Origin: Eggerthellaceae bacterium UBA3686
GTDB taxonomy: Bacteria > Actinomycetota > Coriobacteriia > Coriobacteriales > Eggerthellaceae
DNA: 46,162 nt
Assembly: GCA_002371495.1 (NCBI GenBank)
Contig: DFIX01000025.1
Span: 1-46,162 of the forward strand
Direction of reading: 5' to 3'
Below the pieces are notes generated by a model. It did not search any database. It was not told where the DNA came from and was given only the letters and a program-made list of their open reading frames with translations. Within the stretch, counting starts at the first letter, position 1; each line of letters starts with the position of its first letter. Below are positions 8,140 to 15,140 of the stretch, piece by piece. A program made the translations under genes and the position numbers.

Positions 8140-8281
8140 GGGCTGGTCAGGTGGCGGGGCGGGTTCCGCTCGACGCTTCGTCGTCGCGAGCTAACTCCTC
8201 CGCCAAAAACGGGCGGAGGAGTGGATCTCGCTCCTCTTCTGGCTTGACCTCGCTCCACCCGCCCCGCCACCTGACCAGCCC
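8140..8281. repeat. 142-bp nested palindrome
   Basis: Perfect 25-bp arms (8140-8164 and 8257-8281) enclose an inner 11-bp hairpin (8194-8204 and 8212-8222, ACTCCTCCGCC) with a 7-base loop. It fills the stretch between tRNA-Arg and the plus-strand gene at 8330. There is no open frame or T-run. Its arms and core do not match the 110-bp family or the murD element. Confidence 0.8.
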
Positions 8282-8329
8282 GCTCCTCTATCTGACGCAT
8301 AGGCCCGTAGGCGTTTGAAAGGCAGAAAC

Positions 8330-9175
8330 ATGATGCAGTACTCATACTTCGAGCAGACAGACGAGAAGCTATTGCAGTTGGCGCAGATGCCGACCGAGGG
8401 CGGCATCGCAGTGGCCATGCGCACGACTGGCTACAATGTCGAAAATGACGAGATCGTTGAGCTGGTCATATGCGATCTCGACGGCAAGCAGCTCTTCGCG
8501 CAGCGCGTGAAGCCGCAGAACGTCGAGACCTGGGAACCTTCCGAGGCATCGGGAGGCATATCGCCCGCCGACGTCGCGGAACACCCCGAGCTCTACCAGT
8601 TCGAAGACGAAATCATGGCGCTTTTCGATCAGGCCGACATCGTCGTCTGCGAGCATTTACCGTTCACGCAGGCGCTTGTCGAGGGAAGCTGGGTCACCTT
8701 GCCGAATTTCGAGGGATTCGACCTCGACGAGGAATTCCGCCTGTCGCATTGCACGACCGACTACCGGACCGAACCGGCGACGGCCGTCTCGCTGGCCGGC
8801 GTGGCAGAGTACTACGGCCTGCGCGCTGACGATACCTCGTGCCTTGGCCAGGCAGCGCTCACCGCGCAATGCTACCGCGCTCTTGTCGCCGAGCACGAGG
8901 CCAAGCGCGTCGAGAAGGGCGCTGCCTACTGGGAAGCCCGCGACAAGCGCCTTGCCGAGGAGAAGGCGGCCCAGGGCAGAGCCGATGCGACCGCCGCCCT
9001 TCGCGAAAAGCGCTATCGGCAGATGAACGGCCTGCTCTGGATCGCCGGCGCCATCATATTCGCCTCGCTCGTCATCCAGATGTACCAGCGCGGATTCGAC
9101 GCCGGCCTCATGGTCCTGGCGGGCATCGTGTCATGCTTCTGCCTAGCCAGGGGCATCATCAACCTGAAGGGGTAA
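8330..9175 (+). CDS. Membrane-anchored protein with degenerate DnaQ-like exonuclease fold
   Basis: A 281-residue protein of unknown function. Residues about 20-175 follow the DEDDh exonuclease pattern (start like ..MRTTGYNVENDEIVEL.., later a DIVVCEHLPF segment where family members have VxHNAxFD). The catalytic acids are missing: DxE at the first motif is AMR, and the HNAxFD Asp is Gln or Thr. A charged helix follows (about 180-230), then two hydrophobic segments (about 236-252 and 257-275) that should anchor it in the membrane. It is therefore unlikely to be a nuclease. The ATG at 8330 lies behind AAAGGCAG; an upstream TTG at 8315 is less likely. The fold assignment is inference from weak pattern similarity. 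Confidence 0.7.
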   Translation: MMQYSYFEQTDEKLLQLAQMPTEGGIAVAMRTTGYNVENDEIVELVICDLDGKQLFAQRVKPQNVETWEPSEASGGISPADVAEHPELYQFEDEIMALFDQADIVVCEHLPFTQALVEGSWVTLPNFEGFDLDEEFRLSHCTTDYRTEPATAVSLAGVAEYYGLRADDTSCLGQAALTAQCYRALVAEHEAKRVEKGAAYWEARDKRLAEEKAAQGRADATAALREKRYRQMNGLLWIAGAIIFASLVIQMYQRGFDAGLMVLAGIVSCFCLARGIINLKG

Positions 9176-9179
9176 GGGC

Positions 9180-9266
9180 CGGTTCGAGTCCAGGCGATGG
9201 GGTCTGATACGAAAAACGCCTCCTGGTGGGAGGCGAGTTTGTTTCGTGGTGGACCGGCGGGGACTC
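9180..9266. repeat. Direct repeat copy 1: duplicated tRNA-Lys 3' end with its terminator
   Basis: 87 bp matching 9371-9457 with three differences, 191 bp away. It includes a second copy of the minus-strand terminator (9212-9235) and the last 20 bases of tRNA-Lys including CCA (9247-9266). Similarity stops abruptly inside the T arm, so no second tRNA can form. Confidence 0.85.
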
Positions 9267-9326
9267 ACGATTTCCCGCTTCGCGGGAAATCAACGTCTCG
9301 GGCTTACGCCCTCGACCGAAATCCTA

Positions 9327-9349
9327 AAAACGCGCCACTGGCGCGTTTT
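9327..9349. terminator. Likely terminator of the plus-strand gene 8330-9175
   Basis: AAAACGCGCC, ACT loop, GGCGCGTTTT, symmetrical enough to work in both directions. It lies in the 104-bp segment between the two tRNA-Lys-derived repeats, which also holds a 10-bp hairpin with a TTC loop (GATTTCCCGC, about 9270-9292). Confidence 0.55.
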
Positions 9350-9370
9350 CTTAACGGATTTCCACCTCAT

Positions 9371-9457
9371 CGGTTCGAGTCCAGGCGATGGGGCCTGATA
9401 CGAAAAACGCCTCCTAATGGGAGGCGAGTTTGTTTCGTGGTGGACCGGCGGGGACTC
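9371..9457. repeat. Direct repeat copy 2, containing the true tRNA-Lys 3' end
   Basis: Partner of 9180-9266. Here the repeat runs into the complete tRNA-Lys gene. The copies differ at only three sites, two of them in the terminator loop. Confidence 0.85.
9403..9426 (-). terminator. Terminator of tRNA-Lys(CTT)
   Basis: Minus strand: CGCCTCC, loop CATTA, GGAGGCG, then TTTTT. The duplicated copy at 9212-9235 has the same stem with loop CACCA. Confidence 0.85.
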
Positions 9458-9513
9458 GAACCCCGGACCTTGGGATTAAGAGTCCCCTGCTCTACCAACT
9501 AAGCTACCGGTCC
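9438..9513 (-). tRNA. tRNA-Lys(CTT)
   Basis: 76 bases with encoded CCA. Acceptor GGACCGG/CCGGTCC, discriminator A. Anticodon loop CTCTTAA gives anticodon CTT; the outermost pair of the anticodon stem is a G-A mismatch. The T loop is the normal TTCGAGT. A terminator follows at 9403-9426. Confidence 0.95.
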
Positions 9514-9612
9514 ATGGTAAGTATGTCTTGCGCCCGAAAGCGCTCGAATATATTACGCGAACTTGAAACCGTTTGCAAGCGAATTTCAAAACCGCTACAT
9601 ATACTCGCGCGC

Positions 9613-9690
9613 TGGGGTGGGTGAAGGGACTTGAACCCTCGATCTCCAGAGCCACAATCTGGCGCCTTAGCCAACTAGGCCACACCCACC
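9613..9690 (-). tRNA. tRNA-His(GTG)
   Basis: Acceptor GTGGGTG/CACCCAC with the extra 5' G(-1) facing C73, the hallmark of tRNA-His, and encoded CCA. Anticodon stem CCAGA/TCTGG with loop TTGTGGC gives anticodon GTG. T loop TTCAAGT. Confidence 0.96.
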
Positions 9691-9833
9691 ATCTGCAAGC
9701 GCAAGCCGATATTTTACGGGTTGTTCCCCGTGTGCGCAAGCCGTTAGAACGGTTTTTTCCGCCTTCGCGAAAAATGCGCAATGTGCAATGGGCGGCGATC
9801 GGCCGCGTCTACACCGTCGTTTTTCGATACCGA

Positions 9834-9863
9834 TTGATTCGGCGCCTTGCAAAACGTTATAAT
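9834..9863 (+). promoter_or_regulatory. Promoter of a small convergent RNA
   Basis: TTGATT (9834-9839), 18-base spacer, consensus TATAAT (9858-9863). No protein frame follows, only an 80-base structured stretch that ends in a hairpin, so a small RNA is the likely product. Confidence 0.65.
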
Positions 9864-9869
9864 AAAGGT

Positions 9870-9950
9870 CAACGGCACCCCGTAGGGTTAGCGGGCAGCG
9901 CCGTTCAGGTTATTGAAGAAGGACCGTGCTAGCGGTCCTTCTCCTTATTC
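9870..9950 (+). ncRNA. Putative small antisense RNA opposing the 40-residue peptide gene
   Basis: Predicted from the TATAAT at 9858. It has two hairpins: AACGGC (9871-9876) with GCCGTT (9900-9905), enclosing ACCC/GGGT, and a terminator-like 10-bp stem AGAAGGACCG (9917-9926) with CGGTCCTTCT (9933-9942), followed by a pyrimidine-rich CCTTATT. It is antisense to the 3' end of the peptide gene at 9929-10051. The layout resembles the antidote RNA of Fst-type modules. Existence and function are inference. Confidence 0.5.
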
Positions 9951-10051
9951 TGACGATTGCCGTCCTGTGCCTTGGGCACGAACCGCAGCATCGCCGCAAC
10001 CAGCCCGATAACCGAAGCCACGAGCTTGATGATCGCGTTCGCTGTGTCCAT
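9929..10051 (-). CDS. Small hydrophobic peptide, candidate type I toxin
   Basis: A 40-residue peptide. MDTANAI is followed by a hydrophobic helix (about residues 6-25, containing KLVASVIGLVAAMLRFV) and a charged polar tail ending NRQNKEKDR. The ATG at 10051 has an excellent GGAGGTG 5 bases upstream, stronger than most in the window, and a promoter with 17-base spacing. The stop codon lies in the loop of the hairpin shared with the convergent RNA at 9870-9950. Size, single membrane-spanning helix, charged tail and convergent small RNA match Fst/Ldr-like toxins. It could also be a plain small membrane protein. I do not recognise a named family. Confidence 0.7.
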   Translation of the reverse strand: MDTANAIIKLVASVIGLVAAMLRFVPKAQDGNRQNKEKDR

Positions 10052-10122
10052 GGGCATTCACCTCCTTCCTTTAGAAGTAGGCGCTGCCGGCACACGGGGC
10101 TTTCGCCGTCGACCCGACACTT

Positions 10123-10151
10123 ATTCTAACATCGAACTGTTGTTCGCTCAA
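10123..10151 (-). promoter_or_regulatory. Promoter of the 40-residue peptide gene
   Basis: Minus strand: TTGAGC (10146-10151), 17-base spacer, TAGAAT (10123-10128), leaving a leader of about 65 bases that can fold before the ribosome site. Confidence 0.6.
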
Positions 10152-10218
10152 TCAAGCAATCTGTTTTCAAGAAGACCGGGCTCCTTTCGAGATGTTCAAT
10201 CGACAATCAATTGGCGCC

Positions 10219-10249
10219 AAAAGAAGAGGGCACCCGGTTGGGTGCCCTC
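10219..10249 (-). terminator. Terminator of the vWA surface-protein gene
   Basis: Minus strand: GAGGGCACCC, loop AACC, GGGTGCCCTC, then TTCTTTT. It begins 41 bases after the stop codon at 10290. Confidence 0.85.
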
Positions 10250-10289
10250 CTCGTTTCAGTTGATTACCTTACGGTCAATCACTCTGTGC

Positions 10290-13200
10290 TTATGCAGCGC
10301 TCGGAGCGTAGCCGGCGGGCTGCTGCTCGTCGTCCTGCGAGTCGTCGTCGGCCTTGCGGCGGCGCGATGCGATTAGCAGTACGATGTTCACGATGGCAAT
10401 GATCGCGAAGACGAGCGACCACATGTCGAACCAGACCATCGGCTGGGTGAGGTCCTGTGTCAGGATGAACAGGATGATGGCGCCGATCGCCGGCACGACG
10501 CTCGCGACGCGCAGGGCGCGGCGGCGCTTGTAGATCGTCGACTCGGGATCTTCCTCCTCGTCGCCCTCCGCGTTCATCGTGCGGACGGGCGCGCCCTCGG
10601 CCTCGGCGTCCTCGTCGTCCTCGCCGTGGCGCTTGCGACCGATCGCGCGGACGAGCATGACGATGGCCAGAAGCGCGGTCAGGATGGTGCACAGCAGGTC
10701 GAACAGCGACCAGGCGCCGAGGTTCGCCAGCGGGTTGCCGTCGTCCTCGATGGTCTCGGCCAGCGGGTTGGCGTCATCTGGGATAGCCGTTCCGGCATTA
10801 TCCGCGAACGCGCCCCGCGCGGCCCCGAAGGCTCCAGTGATAGCCGCCGGTGCGGGAGCTACAACAGCTGCAGCCGGAGCCGCAGGCACAGCAGCTGCAC
10901 CGCCGCCTGCGGGTGCGGCAGGCTCAGGAGCTTCAGGTGCAGGATCCGGATCGGTATTAGCGGGCGGATTGGGCCTAGGCGTAGGATCAGGGTCCGGATT
11001 CGGGTTCGGGTCGGGGTTCGGCGTAGGCGTCGGCTCCGGCTCAGGATCGGTGCCGGGCGTGGGCGTAGGTGTGGACTCCGTATAATGCACCTTCGGTTTC
11101 TCGAAAGTAAACGTGCCCTCATATTCGCCATCGCTCGACGTGTATTCTAGATAAGCGAAATTGTTCGTATCGTACCAGCCTGTGGGCTTACCATCCTTCA
11201 GAACGAGGCCGTAAGAGAGCGAAGCTCTCTTAGCGTTCTCGACGGGTACGTTGATGTCCCAAATGATCGTATGCTCGTCGGCGTCGTAATGGACGACGTA
11301 CTTATAATCACCTTTTTCATTTATCTCGCCGAAATACCAATTCGACTCGGAGTATTTGTCGAGCTTGATGATGTCGTCCCCGACCTTCAGCTGAAAGGCG
11401 CCGGACTCGTTGGCCATGTCCAGATCGAAGTCATTATTGATCTTGTCAGTCACAGTGCCCCTGCCGATGAGGTAATTGATATCGTTGCTGATACCATTAA
11501 ACATTTTTGCTACATCGTCGGAATTAGAAAGAGTTGAAGAGTAATCGCTGTGCGTCAATATCCAATTATAAAACGAATCAACGATCAGACCTCCATTTCC
11601 AGAAACTCCGGCTTTACCATTAAATGCAACTACTCCACATCGATACTTTTCATTCATATCAGCCCATAAATGTCCAGCTTGATACAGACCCTTCATTAAA
11701 GCATCGTGCCGATACTCATAAAAATTATCATTAATTTTATCGAGATCGTACGTTACGGTTCCGTCTGCATTCTTAGCTACAGTTCCGTCTGCATTCCTTA
11801 CAACTTCATAAGGATTCGCCTCGAAATACTTTAACCCTTCCCACTTCGATCCAGGAGTAGGTATGTACTCATAGTATTTCTGATAGCCAGGTTTGGTCGA
11901 GATTTCGCTCCCGTTCGCTACTTTATACTCTATAACAGTCCCTGTGGGCTTGTCGTTTCTGTCTTCAGCGTAATAACAATGTTCGTCAAATTCGGTATTT
12001 GTGTTTACAAGATCATCATCTTTACTTGCGAATAATAAATCATAGGAGAACTCATTATCCGAACCGTACCATTTGCTTTTCTGCTTATCAAAAGCATTTG
12101 CCGATACCCTTGCATACGTGCCAGCAGTTTGGTTGCATTCTGGTATTCCGCCATTCTGTATTACAACACCTTGCTTTGACACCCATTTGAGCCATTGCGT
12201 GTAATACGTTGTCGGCTCATCGTTTTCGTTATTCCAAATATAGCTCTTACAGTCGGTGAGCACTACAACGTACTTGTTTTCGTTCTTCGCGACTTCGTCT
12301 TCTGAGAGCCATTTGTCAGCCAAGCGTAATCCGCTGTGAAGATTTGATCCGCCTAGTTGTTTATAATCGGCGAAATTCATTGGGTCAAGCGCACCCATTA
12401 TTCTGTCTTTTACGCTATCGGTATATCTCACGAGGCCCTGCAATATATCCTCATTATCCTTGCGCGCCTTTTCTATTGCATCGACTGCAGTACCTTTGAA
12501 CTTTATGATTCCAACATTTAGGTTCACATTCTTGTCGAGTTCTAACACATTCTCAAGTAAACTTTTTACGTTAGTCGAAAAGTTGATCTTGCTGTTTTCC
12601 GTTGATTTGGAATCGTCAATTACAAACACGATATCGATCTTGTTCTGATACTCCGCCGATGGCAGCGACAGGGTGACAGTTGTCTTCTTGTCATCGCCAA
12701 GTTCGACGGGGTCAGCGGTCTTGGAGCCGTTCACCTGGTACTTGTTGTCCTCAGCTTGCACTCCGGCTTCGGAAGCAGGCTCATCGGCGCTCGTGTCAGC
12801 CTGCGCCTGCATAGTACGAGCGGCCGTGGTGGTCTTCGCTTCCGTAGAAGTAGCGTTCTGGTCGGCGGCCTTCGCGTCGACGGCGGCGTTTTCTGATTGC
12901 TGGGCCTGTGCGACGGAATCAGCGGCGCCTTGCTGATTGCCCTCAGCGCCAGAAGCGCCCGAAGTCGCAGATGCGACCTCGTCGGTTGACTTGCCAGCTA
13001 CCTCGCCTGCAGTACCCTGCTGCTCGCCCGAAGAAGCCTGGCCATTAGCCTCGGTCGCAGGCTGCTGGCTTCCTGTAGTCGCAGCGCCCTCCGTAGGAGA
13101 CGAAGTGTTTCCTTCAGTTTGAGTAGCGTCCGCACTTTGCGACGCGCCACCAGCCGGAGTTGTCGACTCGGCTTGCGTGCCGCCTGTAGTGTCAGACTGC

Positions 13201-13412
13201 TGCGTTTGGGGCGCCACTGACGTAGGAGTGCCGTCTCCATCGCCCTTCGTCTGCTCCTGCTGCTCCCCTCCTGCAGGACCCTGGGCATACGCCACGCTTG
13301 CGACAGGCAGGCCGTAGAAAGCAAGCACGAATGCCAAAAGCGCAGCGAAAAGCGTCTTGGCTACTTGCCGCTTAGTGCAACCTCCTCCCGCAGTTACATA
13401 TCCACTTTTCAT
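10290..13412 (-). CDS. Large vWA-domain surface protein with C-terminal membrane helices
   Basis: A 1040-residue exported protein. The signal peptide is about 1-44. A low-complexity Gln/Thr/Ser/Ala region runs to about 230. The vWA domain starts at about 252 and has a complete MIDAS: DDSKS, then a GGSNLHSGL threonine/serine site, then LTDCKS. A further extracellular region (about 480-780) is followed by a Pro/Asp/Asn repeat linker (about 784-828) and at least three membrane helices near the C-terminus. There is no LPXTG motif, so anchoring is by the helices. vWA domains bind metal-dependent ligands and are common in adhesins and pilins; the ligand is unknown. DNA for the core (about 11450-12650) is visibly AT-richer than both ends, suggesting a transferred domain. 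The ATG at 13412 follows GGAGG. Confidence 0.88.
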   Translation of the reverse strand: MKSGYVTAGGGCTKRQVAKTLFAALLAFVLAFYGLPVASVAYAQGPAGGEQQEQTKGDGDGTPTSVAPQTQQSDTTGGTQAESTTPAGGASQSADATQTEGNTSSPTEGAATTGSQQPATEANGQASSGEQQGTAGEVAGKSTDEVASATSGASGAEGNQQGAADSVAQAQQSENAAVDAKAADQNATSTEAKTTTAARTMQAQADTSADEPASEAGVQAEDNKYQVNGSKTADPVELGDDKKTTVTLSLPSAEYQNKIDIVFVIDDSKSTENSKINFSTNVKSLLENVLELDKNVNLNVGIIKFKGTAVDAIEKARKDNEDILQGLVRYTDSVKDRIMGALDPMNFADYKQLGGSNLHSGLRLADKWLSEDEVAKNENKYVVVLTDCKSYIWNNENDEPTTYYTQWLKWVSKQGVVIQNGGIPECNQTAGTYARVSANAFDKQKSKWYGSDNEFSYDLLFASKDDDLVNTNTEFDEHCYYAEDRNDKPTGTVIEYKVANGSEISTKPGYQKYYEYIPTPGSKWEGLKYFEANPYEVVRNADGTVAKNADGTVTYDLDKINDNFYEYRHDALMKGLYQAGHLWADMNEKYRCGVVAFNGKAGVSGNGGLIVDSFYNWILTHSDYSSTLSNSDDVAKMFNGISNDINYLIGRGTVTDKINNDFDLDMANESGAFQLKVGDDIIKLDKYSESNWYFGEINEKGDYKYVVHYDADEHTIIWDINVPVENAKRASLSYGLVLKDGKPTGWYDTNNFAYLEYTSSDGEYEGTFTFEKPKVHYTESTPTPTPGTDPEPEPTPTPNPDPNPNPDPDPTPRPNPPANTDPDPAPEAPEPAAPAGGGAAAVPAAPAAAVVAPAPAAITGAFGAARGAFADNAGTAIPDDANPLAETIEDDGNPLANLGAWSLFDLLCTILTALLAIVMLVRAIGRKRHGEDDEDAEAEGAPVRTMNAEGDEEEDPESTIYKRRRALRVASVVPAIGAIILFILTQDLTQPMVWFDMWSLVFAIIAIVNIVLLIASRRRKADDDSQDDEQQPAGYAPSAA

Positions 13413-13450
13413 AGTATCCTCCGTTCCCCTTTTCAGTCAGTTACACACAT

Positions 13451-13480
13451 ATATAATGAGCTGACTATACTATATGTAAA
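13451..13480 (-). promoter_or_regulatory. Candidate promoter of the vWA surface-protein gene
   Basis: Minus strand: TTTACA (13475-13480), 18-base spacer, TTATAT (13451-13456), in an AT-rich patch unlike its surroundings. An alternative TATAGT lies within the spacer. Confidence 0.4.
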
Positions 13481-13616
13481 TGCATGGTAGCACTTTCGAA
13501 TTGCGCAAAGTCATTTTGTCAGAATTGCGTCATTTTTGGGCGTAAACGCGATCTTTGTCAACGTAGTGCACGCCCTGCGCGAAAAACGCGCGCCGCACCC
13601 TCATGCGACTCCGAAT

Positions 13617-13647
13617 AATATGGCAGGGCAACAAACCCTGCCATATT
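13617..13647 (-). terminator. Hairpin after the Ser-rich membrane protein gene
   Basis: Perfect 12-bp stem AATATGGCAGGG with a 7-base loop, starting 19 bases after the stop at 13667. There is no long T-run, so termination is likely but not certain. Confidence 0.6.
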
Positions 13648-13666
13648 CCGTACTCTTCCACATTCG

Positions 13667-14953
13667 CTACGCGGTTTCCTCGGTGTAGACGGGCTCCTCT
13701 TCGTAGACGGGCTCCTCTTCGTAGCCCGTACCGTCGTCGTAACCGGTACCGTCATCGTAGTATTCGGTTTCGTCGTAGGTTTCCTCGCCCGTGCCGTCGT
13801 CGTAGACCACGTTCTCCTCGTACACCTCTTCGTCCGTGTACTCCGTACCATCGTCGGTCACCGTAGCGTCAGTGGTCGTGGTATCGGTCGTGGACGTGTT
13901 GGCGTTGGTCGCGTCGGTCTGGGTGTCGGTCGTGGTGGTCGAGGTCGAGGTCGCGCTGGCGCTAGCCGCAGACGGCGCGTTCTGCACGACTGCCGCAGAG
14001 CTCAGGGCCGACGCCCCGGCGCTCGCCGCCGAGTCGCTCGAAGCGCTTGCCGCGCTCGAAGAAGCCGCTTGCGAGCTGGCTGCCGCAGCCGAAGAGCTGC
14101 CCGCCCCGCTCGTGGCGCCTCCGATGGCGTTTGCCGTGCAGGTGACCAGGTTGAACAGCAGGAAGATGACAATCAGCAACGCCGCAACGAGAATGCCCAG
14201 GCGCGCCCAATCGTTTTCGGGAAGCTTGTTTATAACGTTTTGCGCAGGCTCGGGAAGGCTCTCGACGGGGATCTTCGGCGCGGTCAGCTTCACGTTGCCG
14301 AGTGGGCCGTCATCCATCTCGCGGCTCGGAATGCCCTTGTACTTGATGCCGCCGAAGCCGTCCCCACCTTCAGATTGGCTCTTCTGGGACCGCTTGGCGC
14401 TCGGACGCGAAGAAGTCTCGGAAGAGCTGCGGCCTACGCGCTCATCGCGCGCAGCGGAACGCGAGGCGGAATCGCGGGCCACCGACGGGCGCGATGCGGA
14501 AGCGCGGGGCGCACGCTCGCGCACGCTGCCCGACGCTACGCGCCTGCCCGCAGTGCCCTTCTTGACCGACGGCCGGGCGCTGCGCCGCTCGGGCGCGGGC
14601 TCAACCTCAGACTCGGCAACCGCTTCCGCAGCTGCGACAGCGGCTGCGCCCGCTGCCTCGGCGCCTACGGCAACCTGGTCGGCTTGGACTTCGGGCACTT
14701 CTTGCTCTTCAAAAACACCGGCAGCGATCTCGCCCGGAACATCGCCGACTTCTTGCACCGCCTGCTCGATGGGCGCAGCCTGCGCTTCGGGCTCGACTTC
14801 CAAAGACACATGCGGCATGGCCTGCGTCGCGAAAGCAGTCGTATCGAGCGCTTCGAGCTGCGGAGCCGAAGCCGCATCATCGACAGGCGACATAGCCCGC
14901 GTTGCTTCGGCATCGGATGCGGAATACTCGGATTCAAAATCGTGTTCGCTCAT
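13667..14953 (-). CDS. Single-pass membrane protein with Ser/Ala stalk and acidic Tyr-rich tail
   Basis: 428 residues, function unknown. The cytoplasmic N-terminal part (1-245) is acidic, then Arg/Ser-rich with many ASRPS-like stretches. One membrane helix lies at about 250-272 (LGILVAALLIVIFLLFNLV). Outside are a Ser/Ala-rich stalk, a Thr-rich segment and a tail of acidic Tyr-containing repeats such as YDDGTGYDDGTGYEEEPVY. It follows ftsQ, where ftsA or ftsZ is often found, so a link with division or the wall is possible but unproven. The ATG at 14953 has GAAAGG upstream and is preferred to the ATG at 14968. Low complexity makes family assignment unsafe. Confidence 0.75.
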   Translation of the reverse strand: MSEHDFESEYSASDAEATRAMSPVDDAASAPQLEALDTTAFATQAMPHVSLEVEPEAQAAPIEQAVQEVGDVPGEIAAGVFEEQEVPEVQADQVAVGAEAAGAAAVAAAEAVAESEVEPAPERRSARPSVKKGTAGRRVASGSVRERAPRASASRPSVARDSASRSAARDERVGRSSSETSSRPSAKRSQKSQSEGGDGFGGIKYKGIPSREMDDGPLGNVKLTAPKIPVESLPEPAQNVINKLPENDWARLGILVAALLIVIFLLFNLVTCTANAIGGATSGAGSSSAAAASSQAASSSAASASSDSAASAGASALSSAAVVQNAPSAASASATSTSTTTTDTQTDATNANTSTTDTTTTDATVTDDGTEYTDEEVYEENVVYDDGTGEETYDETEYYDDGTGYDDGTGYEEEPVYEEEPVYTEETA

Positions 14954-15140
14954 GGTAGCCTTTCTCACCTTCTGGTCGGCGCCGCGTACGTAGCGGACCT
15001 GCAGCTGCGCCTGATTCTTGAAGGCGCGGCAACGGGGCTTGGGGCTTGCATACGTGCGCTGTGCTGCATTTCGTGTTCTTCTAACGCGCGTTTAAACTAT
15101 GCGGTTTACCTAGCCGTAAATCATAGCATATTCGCTTGCA

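Noticed and set aside
9181..9200. T-arm-like GGTTCGAGTCC on the plus strand, suggesting another tRNA
   Set aside because: The stem bases do not pair and no acceptor or anticodon arm can be built upstream; it is part of the duplicated unit.
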